Positions 21,411-32,600 of a stretch of 64,000 nucleotides of DNA are shown here, piece after piece. The notes under the pieces are model-generated. The model ran no database searches. It had not been told where the DNA came from and was given only the letters and a program-made list of their open reading frames with translations. Position numbers and translations under genes: made by a program. Where the stretch lies: positions 434,001 through 498,000 of the forward strand of contig JAVLUZ010000734.1 of assembly GCA_036768485.1 (NCBI GenBank). Reading direction: 5' to 3'. How positions within the stretch are numbered: position 1 is the stretch's first letter; the number at the start of each line of letters is the position of its first letter. The stretch comes from Mermis nigrescens. Taxonomy: Eukaryota > Nematoda > Enoplea > Mermithida > Mermithidae.

Positions 21411-23150
21411 CCGCTGCCCTTGCACAACCCTCCACAAAGATATGCAGGGGAGGCAGGTCCAGCAAGACTTCCATGGCTGCAGTCGGTGTGGTGCACATGG
21501 CACTACAAATGCTGAGGCAAGCCATTCTATGTAAATGATTAAGCTGACATTTCACAGTAGACAAGTGTGCACGAGGCCACCAGATTAGTGCAGCATAGGT
21601 GATCATGGGTCTAATCACAGACACGAAAAGCCATCGCATGACTCGTGGTGATAGACCCCAGGATTTCCCTACAGCTCTACGACATTGCCAGAATGCATTA
21701 ACAGCCTTCTGACATTTGACCTCTACATGATTGTGCCAGTTTAATTTTTGGTCCAAAATAAGTCCCAAAAATTTGACCTGGTTTGCACGTTGTAGTGGCA
21801 TACCATAGAAAATTGGTGGTTTAAACCCATCAAGTTTCCGTTTATGAGTGAATAGCACCATTTCGGTTTTTTGTGGGTTCACAGATAGACCATTATGGTG
21901 ACACCACTGTTCCACCTTGGCTAAACCACTTTCCATAAGTGAGGAATTGGTGTCAAGGAACCTTCCAGTAACAAGGATTGCCAAATCATCAGCATATCCT
22001 TGACTGTAGAGGCCAGACTTTTGCAAATTCTGCAAAAGTTCGTCCACCACAAGGTACCACAGCAAAGGAGATAGTACACCTCCTTGTGGACAGCCTTTTG
22101 TGGTAGTAAAGATCATGCTATCTCCATAAGAGTCAGTCATGATATGGCGAAATCTTAGCATAGCATCAATCCATTTAACAATGTTCTGATGTATGCCATG
22201 ATTGGATGCTGCTTTGCAGATAGCATTGAAGGTTGTATTGTCAAATGCCCCTTCAATGTCCAGAAAAACGCCCAGTGTGAATTGTTTGTTGTCTAATGCC
22301 CGTTCAATTCTAGAAACTAGTTCATGAAGGGCCGTATCAACAGACTTTCCACACTGATACGCATGTTGTGTAACATGTAAAGGATGTTCCAGCAAGGGAC
22401 CATCTCTTATAAAGCGATCAATTAATCTTTCCATACACTTCAGTAAGAAGGAGGAAAGACTAATTGGTCTGAAGGATTTTGCCAGGTCATAGGAACTACG
22501 CCCTGGCTTAGGGATAAAGATGACCTTTACTTGCCGCCAGGCTATTGGAACATAGCCAAGTGCTAGGCATCTCCGATAAATATTCACTAGGGGTCTCACC
22601 AGCATGTCCAGTCCTTCCAGCAAAAGAGCTGGAAAAATGCCATCAACCCCTGGAGTCTTGTAGGGTTCGAAGGACTTTGCAGCCCAGCGAACCTTATCAG
22701 GTGTTATCACCCTGCAGGCCAGAACTTGGTCACCAAAGCCAGAAAAACTGGTTGGGCCCAATGTGTCCGGATATGCCTCATTTCCAACTGCAAAGCTGCC
22801 AGGAAAGTGAGTGTCAAGAAGGTGAAGCAGGGTTTCCCTTCGGTTGAGTGTATACTGACCCGAAGGTAGTTTTAATGAGCCAACTTCACCTACTTGAGGT
22901 TTACATAAAATGCGGCGAAGCCTAGCAGCATCCGACATTTTTCCAATGTTGGAGCAGTAGTCCTGCCAGCACAATTGCTTTCTAATGCGTATAAGATGCT
23001 TATACTCCTGTCGAACCTTGCGGTAATCAGCCCAATCGGAAATTGATTGAGATAATTTCGCTTGATTCCAAGCTCTCCTACTTTTCTTACGGAGGTCTTG
23101 GAGCTCCCTATTCCACCAGGGAATAGGTTTGCTCTTTCCCTCTGTAATGT
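21382..23150 (-). pseudogene. Retrotransposon ORF2, reverse transcriptase part
   Basis: RT motifs appear in order: FRPISLSSFLLKCMERLIDR, FLDIEGAFDNTTF, GCPQGGVLSPLLWYLVVDEL and the catalytic GYADDLAIL, followed by FLGLILDQKLNWHNH. The frame ends at 21382 after AAYRLNIAG. The protein continues one base out of frame into RNase H. Confidence 0.9.
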
Positions 23151-24035
23151 GCAGGAGTTCTCATATGAGGATGTAAGTGCTTGCTGTACAAAGTCAACAG
23201 CACCCTGTACGTCCTCTTTTGTTGAGCAACTAGGAGCCCAAGAACCCAAGCGACTACTAAGGTGCTGCTTAAAAAGAGCCCAATTAGTGGACCTTGGATT
23301 CCTGTACAACCTAGAAGAAAAGGTATCAGCATGTAAAGAGAAGCGTATCTGTCTGTGGTCAGATAGAGACTCCTCTTGTGAGACATGCCAGTTTCTAATA
23401 TCATTAGTGAGGTCGAGAGAACATAAGGTTAGATCAATAACCTCCTGTCTCTTTGCCACAACAAATGTAGGTTCGCTTCCCCTATTTAATAAAATTAAAT
23501 TGGTTGAGGCTAAATATTCAGCAAGTGCAGTCCCACGTTTATTGGTATCGCTGCTGCCCCACAAGTTGTGGTGAGCATTGGCGTCACACCCAATAATTAG
23601 TGGTATCTGCTTTTTACTGCAGTAGTCAACCAGAAGAGAAAAAGCTCTACCTGGAGGTAAATGAGGAGAGTCAAAAGGCAGGTATGCTGATGTAACAATG
23701 ATGTTACGCCAGTGCCCTGCACTTTTATAACTTAACTCAACAGACACCATGTCACGGTTGCTGAATTGTTGGAGGAGCACTGGGTTAAGTTTCCGTGAGA
23801 CAAGCACGCAAGCCCTTGGTCCTTGTACCACAGTCCCTACTAACACAGTATATAGTTTATCATTTAATCCACATACCTTGTTCTTATAGATCCAAGGCTC
23901 CTGGATCAACGCTAGTTTTGTCTGCAGTTTTGCTAGGCAGCGACTAAGTACACCAGTCGCACCTTGGCTATGCTGCAAGTTGATCTGGAATAATTCCAGT
24001 ACTGATTGGGATGGGAGAGTACTAGTACCAACCAT
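22890..24035 (-). pseudogene. Retrotransposon ORF2, APE-type endonuclease part
   Basis: It contains FQINLQHSQGATG, LALIQEPW, the catalytic GCDANAHHNLWGS and LSDHRQIRF near the end, in the order of an apurinic-like endonuclease. The frame is lost near 23135, where the RT frame one base away takes over with PIPWWNREL, a motif typical of the linker to RT. Confidence 0.85.
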
Positions 24036-24060
24036 CCTAATCTATGTACAAATTATGCGC

Positions 24061-25214
24061 TTATTCCAACTTGGAATGTGTCATCAAAGTGACACGCCCA
24101 AGTTTGAAATAAGGTCCGAAGTCCAGCTGCTTAAGCACCTGGACCGATGGATGGTCCACTCCCAGGACAAAGAAGGTTTGACCTTCTTTTTCCTCCCGTT
24201 TGTAGATTCTCCAAAGGCCAGTGCACAAACCAGGGTTCTGGTTCTGCAGTCTGGAAAACACAGAGTCCCTGTCAGCTAAGCCAGGGAAAAACACTGTGAA
24301 CTTGGTCAACTTGGGAAGTTCTGATTTGCTGCAAACGCGCAGATCAGCTCCTTCCCAAGGTGGATCGAGATTAGCTAAGGTATTCTTCAGCCAATCCAGA
24401 GTGAACTGATCTGCACATGTCATATAAAAAACGCCAAGTGACAGGCCAGAAGAGTGAAACCTTGGAGGGGTCTTGCTATTGCTTGCGACCTGATCCAAGG
24501 CTGTAGTTAAGACAGCTGTGAGTGTATCAAGCTTATCAGCTGGAATGCCGCCTTCGCTGCTGAAGTCGACAATACCAACTTTCAGTGATTCCTCAACTGC
24601 TGCTTTATAACTAGAAGGTTTTTTAGACCTTTTAGCTGGCTGTGTCAGGCTAGTGGGCGTGTCATCCTTAGGATGTCGCCGCTTGGCTCTGTTTGTTGGG
24701 CTTAGGAGTTGGGTGTGCAACAGCAATTGCTTGCTGTGCTCCCCCACTACTAATTGCCCTAGATTCTGAGGGAGCTGGGTCCTCCTGAGCAGTATTCTGC
24801 CCAGTGCCCCTGCTCGAATCAGAACCTGTAACTTCGGGCAGGTTAGTGCCAGATCCCTGGAGGGCTCTGGCAGCACGAGCCTGCTTACGAAGTTTTCGTT
24901 TCTGGGCCCTAGTGAGTTGCTTGCGCAAATTTATGGAGCCCAGTTTCTCCGAAAGGTTCTCCAAAGGAGTCCCTTTCGCAGGTGTTCCAGTAGCATCGCC
25001 CTCAACTGCCACCTGGTTCCCTATGGCTGGCAACTGAGGAGCCACAAGTAGCTTGACCACCAGTGATGCCCTGTGACAACACACCACTAGTTGGGCTGCA
25101 AGTAGCATGACCACCAACATTGCCTTGCAACGACACAGTGCTGGCTGGGTCTCCGGAGATTTTAGAACCCTCGTCTGCCGGATACTGAGGGCCGGTCTCT
25201 AATAACTCCATCAT
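24061..25214 (-). pseudogene. Retrotransposon ORF1 (gag-like, DUF4780-like domain), frameshifted
   Basis: Three overlapping frames (25214-25002, 25120-24668, 24876-24061) together give a disordered Ser/Gly-rich start, a basic stretch LTRAQKRKLRKQARAARAL and a C-terminal globular part. That part contains GVFYMTCADQFTLDWLKNTL and LTKFTVFFPGLAD, which I read as the DUF4780-type gag domain known from arthropod elements. At least two frameshifts separate the parts. Confidence 0.65.
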
Positions 25215-27672
25215 GGTTATAGAACAGTGAGTTGGTTCATGGCTGACAAACTCAGCAAGTTGACAGTTAGGGTCCCAGCAGGGCCCCTAGTGATCCCTTA
25301 ATGGGCTCACCCTGCCAACTTCTGACGGCCACCAACCGCCAGACATGCCCAGTAGCCACTCAAGCCCTGGGGAGCAGCTCTTAGTCTGGCCTCTCAGTTA
25401 ACTTCATTGAGGCACTCAAACCCCTCCACTAAGATAAAGTGGCTGCTCATCGGAGGGGTTGTGCCGGCTTACAGCCGTGCGTTGTACATTAGTGTAATAA
25501 AATTGGAAAATTCACCACCCAGTGATAAGGTATATCGAGGGTTGGTCGGGCGACGTCGACGTTTATTTTATTTTGGATTTTAGCTGAGTGGAAAAGGGTA
25601 AATATTCTATGGTCTTATCTTTCGTTTGTTTTGTGGAAATTCTTTTATATTTTCTCAACCCTAAAATAGCTAAAAATATATTTAATATTTTATGATGACT
25701 GACCAGTTGAGAGCTCGCTGTTGTTGTATTTGAAATTCAGAGTGCTACACAAATTATGAACCAGAAACATTTTTGAATTACTCGGACCTCAGAAAATAAG
25801 TTAATTTATCAACTTGAGTTGGCTTGAGATAGGTCAACTGACCTTGCGAGTATTCCGGTATTTAGGTAGGTACAAGTGTTAGGATTTAGGGCGTAGCTGC
25901 TGAAACTCCCGCCAAGAAGCGGTCAGCAATATTAGGACCGAGGGAGTTGAAGCCGTAGGTCTACAAGGGTCAAAGGGTTTAGAATCGCCTAGCGATCTTG
26001 CGAGCGCTGAGAGCAGTTTATGTACCTAGGTAAGTCCCGAAGGCAAATACAGGCCCGCGTCCGTATCGCTCTAGTGGATGCAGGACCGCTGTATTTACAC
26101 ATTGAAGTGTTCATTTTTCAAAATTTTCTGGGGCTCTGTTCGGACTCCTACGAAGAAGTTATTTAACGGCCCCCAGAAATCCATTCATTCTTTATCACTG
26201 CAACTACGAAGCGGATTTTAATCATACATGGGCAGCGAAAGCATTTAGACAGCGGTTCAATGGGACTAAATGACCAAAAATGACCAAAGAAGGTACCAAA
26301 AATTCAATTCTAAGGGTCTATCGATTTTTGGGGTCTGTCAGATTCTCGAGGGGGGTCCAAGTCAGACATGCATGTGCAGTAGCGCAGCTGGCCTTCTCAA
26401 TTTGGGGAGAATAAAATTCTGATATCTTAACAAAAAAGTCAGATATCTTAACAAATACTTTTAGACAGATAAAAATAATGGTATATTTAAGCGTCTCTCA
26501 GCGACCTCTAATTATTGGAGAAGGAATAATCTGAAAAAGAGATCCTGGAAGCGCCCGAAAATTCTGGGCTTATCAGCTCAAAAGCATGCTAAAATCTATT
26601 CTAACTGTCTTGCTAATTCGCTTCAATAATTTTCAATTTTTTTCCGTTTTCCAATCTCAAGTTTTTTAAAGCGCCAAGAGAATCAGTAAATGTCATTAAT
26701 AAGTACTCCGGAAAAATTTGAATATTCATGATAAAAATGGCTGAAATTACGCAAAATACACATTGACTGCAAAAATAGCCTATAGAATAGCAATTAATAC
26801 AAAACAAACGAGCCGCGCCAAAGTTCAAAAGTCAGCTAGAAATATTGATTTTTTACTCTGTCTTATGCATTTTATGCGTGCCGGGCGGAACAAAAGTTGA
26901 ACCAATTCAACTTGACTAATCCGGCAAAGATGCCGCATTCCGACACGATTTATGACGTCACTCACGAGGGAAAAGTCAGAGCGTGCCGGACGATGCCGGA
27001 CAATGCCGGATTCGTGCCGTATCAAATTGCGTCATTTTTGCATTCCGATGCCAAATCGGACGGAGCCGGACGAAGTATGAATGGGCCTTTACACAGACGG
27101 GACACTGGGTGACGAAAAACTACAGCGTAATTTCAGTTAGAATAATTCGTTGATCAGATCTATTTTATGATTATACTTTTTTAATTTTTTGTGCAACGTG
27201 CATTTGGAGAACACTAATCCACTTCAATTAAGAGCATATTCTTAGACCTGCTAGTCAAACGGGTGATGGATGCGCGATCTGCAAGCAATTATATAAGTCG
27301 ATTGTTAGGTACCTAGCATTACTTATTCCAGCTGTAAGCTTATCATTGTCTTATCAGATGAATGTTGTTTCTTTTCAGGAGCTACGGAGATGAACATTTT
27401 CGTGTTTTATGCTGGGTTCTATCGAGACACGGGTCCGGTCCATAGTTTAGGGGGCCCAAGAGAGTCAGTCCGAGAACATTGTTGACTTAAAATGGCCTAA
27501 AAAACTGGTATTCATATGGAAATGCAAAGTGTACAACTACATATGTTAATTCAGACTTATGGTCAATTTCATGCACTTTTGCAAAACGTATTGATTTTCA
27601 TCCATTTTTAGCCTTTGCTTTGCCTTATTTTCTGCAAAAAATTTCCAGTTGTCCTATTCTAGGGTCTACAAT

Positions 27673-27926
27673 CATAGCTGAGCAGCACCCAATTTCTAGG
27701 GGGTCCAAGATTTTTCAAAGGTAAAAAAATGGTCATAAAAATGGTGGTATGACGAAAAAACACCATTTTTTAACGTTTCTCATCGAGCACTATTCATTGG
27801 CATCAAAAAATTGCGGAAAAACAAAAAATTTCAAAAATTGATTTCTGGGGGTATTTTAATTAATGGGGGTATCCGGCCTTCTGGGAGGGTGCAAGCATAC
27901 CCCTAAATCCACCATACCCACGTGTG
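27673..27926. mobile_element. hAT-like MITE, copy C (inverse orientation)
   Basis: The body matches the family in reverse orientation, including the TTCTCATCGAGCACTAT core. Flanking 8-mers TCTACAAT and TCTACAAC differ at one base. The left end is degenerate (CATAGCTGAGC). Confidence 0.7.
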
Positions 27927-28612
27927 TCTACAACCCAAACCCCCGTCTCTAAGGGCGCGTTCGATCGCTAAAAAAAGCATTGGGATTAGAATATGCCGAT
28001 GAATTCTTATGCTAGTGTTCGAGGTAACACTGAAAATCATATCAGCAGAAACAATTTTAACCGTTTCAGTATGTCATTTTTAAGCACTCATGATGTGTCA
28101 ATCTAACGAAACATATTGCTGCTCACTTGAAGAAGATTGGTGCATTAGCAGATAAATAATTGTTCAAAATTTTCTTTTCTTGAATGCGAGAAAAAGAACA
28201 GCTTAGCGGATATGAAGGTAGTTTACATTCGTAAACACAATGTTGATACTGTTCCAAAAGATGAGCATCAAAATGAGTGAAAAGGTTTTTTCCGAGTGAA
28301 AAATGAATAAAAGTAGAAAGGTTGATGATACTGATGCCTAAGCAAGCTATTCGTAGGATAAATAATATTTAATCGAACGAAATATGACGATCACAATCGA
28401 TAAAGCTGCATATCTCATGATATTTTCGTAATAAAACAACAGAAATATATTTAAATTTTCATTTTAGTGGTGAAAATGAATAAAACAACGTATGTTTCAC
28501 AAAAGAAAGACTGTAATAATGCATTCATCTTAAATCGGTACATATAATTGTACAGTAATTGGAATGGCTTAATACTTGCATTCGTACTCAGACAATTTTC
28601 AGACTGAAGGTA

Positions 28613-29255
28613 CAGGGTGTCCCAGCTAACTGTCCCACCTGTTTTTTCATAACTCCGCTGATTCTCTGTATTTTTAGTGATTTCTTGTACATAACTGGGA
28701 GGTCCAATAAGAAGATGGATGACATGATTTGGTTGCCATTGCTTGTTCGTGGTTTAAGCTACAGAAGTTTGTGTAAACCATTCAAACTATCATCCCGCCT
28801 TAAGTCAATCAATTCTCAATATTTTTAAAAGCTTTTCGAACGGATATAGAATGCCAATAAGCCATAAACTGACAAAGTTTGGCATGATTTGGTCATATAT
28901 ACTGTTCTAAATATATCATTTTTACAGAACCGACTTTTCTTCGCTGTGCAAAACTTGTCGTACAGACTTTTGAGAGCAATTCCCTATAAATTTGCATAAA
29001 CCTATCCAACGGTTTTTTTATTTATTCTTAAGCATTCTGATACTGAGAATTCATTATCTTTCATTGCTTGAATAGCATGAATCGTGAGCTATGCAACGAT
29101 TACAAAATACATAAGTTTTAAAAGCAAACCGATCAAACCTTGTCACTTTGTTTCCTATTGGACCTTCTAACCATATCCAAAGAATCATTAAAAAATAAGA
29201 ATTAAGGCAGTTATTATAAAAAAGCATATGATAGATACTTAGACGGAACACCCTG
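28613..29255. mobile_element. Candidate mariner-like MITE next to the RhoGAP 3' end
   Basis: The left end CAGGGTGTCCC is mirrored by GGAACACCCTG at the right. TA precedes the left end, but the right end is followed by TTGTA rather than TA directly, so the boundary is approximate. The short open frame across its left end is not convincing as a gene. Confidence 0.4.
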
Positions 29256-29266
29256 TTGTATTCGAG

Positions 29267-29272
29267 TTTATT
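29267..29272 (-). promoter_or_regulatory. Polyadenylation signal AATAAA for the RhoGAP gene
   Basis: On the minus strand AATAAA begins 52 bases after the stop codon of exon 15, suggesting a very short 3' UTR. The mariner-like repeat ending near 29255 starts directly after it. Confidence 0.55.
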
Positions 29273-29323
29273 AACAGAACTGAAATTCCTATTAAATTTT
29301 CATTCCAACTGTCCTTCTTTAAA

Positions 29324-29638
29324 TCATCTCTTTGATCGGAATCTTGTAGAATCTATCCATTTTGCGAGTGGAGTTATTTTTTTAGGCAAAGTATTTATGT
29401 TAATAGCCGCTGACTTCAGGCCGTGTTTCCTCTGCCTAAACGGCGATATGCTGAGCAACGTGTCAGAAATAGAATCCAAGCTTACATTAAGTTGCTCCGA
29501 TGACCTTGTGATGCTCATCAACATGTGATTACTCATTGACTTTGCTTCATTGTTCATCCTTGTCGAGGTTAAGTTATTCCCTATGCTGGAACCGACTGGA
29601 TCAGAATAAGTCGAACTGATGGAAGCGTCACAAGTAGC
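29324..29638 (-). CDS. ARHGAP6: RhoGAP gene exon 15 (terminal, stop codon)
   Basis: The acceptor CATTTTAG joins exon 14 in phase 0. The frame runs 104 codons to a stop at 29324, ending KWIDSTRFRSKR. A canonical polyadenylation signal lies about 52 bases downstream. Confidence 0.78.
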   Translation of the reverse strand, partial: ATCDASISSTYSDPVGSSIGNNLTSTRMNNEAKSMSNHMLMSITRSSEQLNVSLDSISDTLLSISPFRQRKHGLKSAAININTLPKKITPLAKWIDSTRFRSKR

Positions 29639-32600
29639 CTAAAATGAAGCCCAATGCTATAATTATACTAGGGCAATATCTGAATTTAGGGTCTAAAAAT
29701 TTCCAAATGTTAAAAAATGCCGAAAAAATTGACGATAGGCACAGAAAAACACCATTTTCGACACATCTCATCGATCTCAATCCACTGGCATCAAAAAATT
29801 GCGTAAGGACGATTTTTTCGAAAATTCGATTAAGGGAATTCCTTTAATTCTGGGGGCAGACCCTAGACCCCCACGCTCATTGTTTTCTTCTTTGTTGTAC
29901 GAATATTTTCTGTTACATTGTGGGAAAATTTAGTAAAATTAAAACGCTGTTATTTTTACTTTATTGTCATTGTTTAACAATACTTAAATTGTAAAAGTAG
30001 TGATAGTGATTATTTATATTTTTTAATGAGTACTAATTATAAGCAAAAGTTATGAGCAATTATTATTATTATTAGTATTATTAGCTATTATTGCTATCGC
30101 TGCTTTTAATATTTTTTTACTATCATTGTTACTATCTATTATCATTATTATCTTAGTCATTATATTAGGTGATGAAAAGAAGAAAAATTTTCTAAATGCC
30201 TTAGGTTCAATTGAAATCATTTGGAACAAGTGGAAAAGAATTTCAGAACCGTATCTATTTGCAGAAGAACGATCCATTACGGTAACATCTGTAGTCTAGA
30301 CTTAGTAGTATTACTATTATTATTATCTATTATATGATTCATTATATAATAAACAATAAATTATTATGTAATACATTAATTATTTTATTATTCATTAATT
30401 TATTATTCACTGATTATTTATTATTTCATTATATTTTTATTATCACCACACCTATAGTCTAGACTACAGGTTTGGCCATCCTGCTGGGAGCCGAACCGAT
30501 CTGGGGTAAAGGGAAACTTTTCCGAACTAAAATGGCCTTAAAATTTGGTATAAACGTAAAAAATCTCCGTTTTACAATTTTTTGTGTAAAAATCGCATTT
30601 TGCAGAAAAAAATTCCTTTCTGTCCTTCAAGGCAAACCTAGAACTCCCAGGCACGTTCGGTATGGGTTCTACTACGAATTTTTCCAACAATTATGACTGA
30701 ATAGATAGAAAATATGAAATATTGCTCACAGTACGTGCTGAATCTGATTCATCTGTTTGAAAAGTGTAGGAAAGCACAGGAAAAGAAGAATCGATTAATA
30801 ATGTGTCGGCAAAAATTTTACACGTTGGTTCAACTGGGTTTAAGCGAGCACTAACGACTTGAGAGTCAGGACGGCAATAATTGCTCGAGGCTATAGATGA
30901 ACCAATACCGGACGTGAAGTCGTCGACAATTTCTTTTTGCACAGCACTTCTGAATAAGCAAACTTAAAGATAAAAATATAAAATAAGAAAATGTATAATA
31001 ATATCAAAGTCGTCGTGATTCGATAATGCAGTGGAGCCTATGAAGGCAATGGATATCGAGGATTGGCATAAGGGGGCTCTGCCCTACTCCAACCCTCCTC
31101 CCCAAAGAGTCGTAACCATACATGCATGTGAGGGGTACTCTAGACCATCAGCATCGAAACTCTGGGAGTGCAAGATTTTTAAAGGTCAGAAAAATGTCTT
31201 TAAAATGGTAGTATGGCGAAAAAACACAATTTTTCAACGTTTCTCATCGAGCACTATCCATTGGCATCAAAAAATTGCGAAAAAAAAAAAAAAAATTCCA
31301 AAAATTGAATTCTCACGAGTATTCTCAATTTCTAGGGGTATTCATCCTTCTGGGGCGTTCATCATACCCCCAACCCCCCACGCCTATGTGTGGTCTAGAC
31401 CCCGGAATGGAAAATGTTTGAGGAAAATGAGGTCAAATGAAGGCCAAAAATGGATGGAAATTGGGAATTTTCTTCAAAATTGCCTTAAATTGACCAGAAA
31501 CTGTCATAATATAGTTTGGATACTATCTTAGTACTTATAACCATACCTGGGCGTGGGAGTTTGGGGGTAAGCACCCCCCCCGAGAAACCAAATAACCCCC
31601 TACCAGAAATCAAAATACCCCCCAGAATTCAGTTTTTAAAAATTGTTTCGTTTTTTTCGCAACTTTTTGATGTCAATGGATAGTGCTCGATGAGAAACGT
31701 CGAAAAATGGTGTTTTTTCGCCATACCACATTTTTGGCCATTTTTTCTTGCACCCCTACCCCCGAGATTTTCCTGCTGCCCACGTATGCTTATAACAGTT
31801 TACGGAGATCATTTTGTCCCCAAAAAATCTCAATTCATGACCCCTCCCTCGGGTCAGGGATGCTGTGCATCTATGATCGTAACCAGTTCGAATATCCGCT
31901 ATTTACGTGCGAAAGAGCGTTTCGCCGTTTTTCTTTTGTTGTCAAATGTCATTCAGAATCATTTTCACTGTAAGAATTTTCCAGAAAAAGTGAGAAAATC
32001 TTATAAAATTTTTAAAAGTGCTTATGATGCCTGGAATTTATTATTTTTAGGAGAAACGTGGCGCAAGATGTAGCAGAACTTGCGAAATTCAGATAGAAGA
32101 ACGACTGGAGACGAAACATTGTCGCTCTATTAAAAATTACAAGAAGGAAGTACGCTAATAGTAATCAAGTAATCAATAATCAATAATAATAATAAGTAAT
32201 AATAATAATAATAATCAATAATAATAATAATAATCAATAATAGAGGTCACTTCGCTGCCCCTTTTGCTAGATCAATCTTTTCTGCAAATGGGTCGCTTCG
32301 CTTCCCATTTGTAAAAAAGTTATAGTTCATTTCACGAAACCTTGTGCACGGATCACAATTCCTGAGTCAATGTAAATTGATTACATTGATTACAAGTACC
32401 TACTCTATTTCAGTAAAAAGCCGTAAACGAAAATAGACCGTTTGAAGCGGAACAGGCTAGTTTCAAAGTTTTATATGCACGTTGTGTAGCTCAAGATATG
32501 ATGTAATTTCGGGGGTGTAGCCTTTTTCTAGTACACCCTGTATATTGTTATGCATGAAACGATTAAGAATTCGGGGTCTCTCCGCCCCGGCTATTTTATG

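Larger units (their letters stand above)
20279..25458 (-). mobile_element. Non-LTR retrotransposon (endonuclease, RT, RNase H), 5.2 kb, full length but broken
   Basis: A 13-bp duplication TTGTGCCGGCTTA flanks it (20266-20278, 25459-25471). On the minus strand it runs from a short 5' UTR through a gag-like ORF1 and an ORF2 with APE endonuclease, reverse transcriptase and RNase H. It ends in a TATCAC microsatellite tail rather than poly(A). Domain order and the RNase H place it in the broad I/R1/LOA/Jockey assemblage; the clade is not resolved. Several one-base frameshifts make this copy inactive. It inserted into the Harbinger element. Confidence 0.88.
19446..27088. mobile_element. PIF/Harbinger-type DNA transposon, decayed, carrying a nested retrotransposon
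   Basis: The ends AGGCCCATTCATAC and GTATGAATGGGCCT are perfect inverted repeats. The trinucleotide TTA is duplicated outside both (19443-19445, 27089-27091), the target signature of PIF/Harbinger. Both subterminal regions are rich in CCGGCA/TGCCGG repeats. Without the retrotransposon inside, the element is about 2.45 kb. Only a short N-terminal transposase-like frame remains (19774-19986), so it is not autonomous. Confidence 0.75.

Noticed and set aside
22545..23574. Plus-strand open frames of 100-170 codons
   Set aside because: They are antisense shadows of the retrotransposon's RT and endonuclease, which carry all catalytic motifs on the minus strand.
29256..29528. 90-codon plus-strand frame
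   Set aside because: It is antisense to the terminal RhoGAP exon, whose phase and downstream AATAAA support the minus strand.
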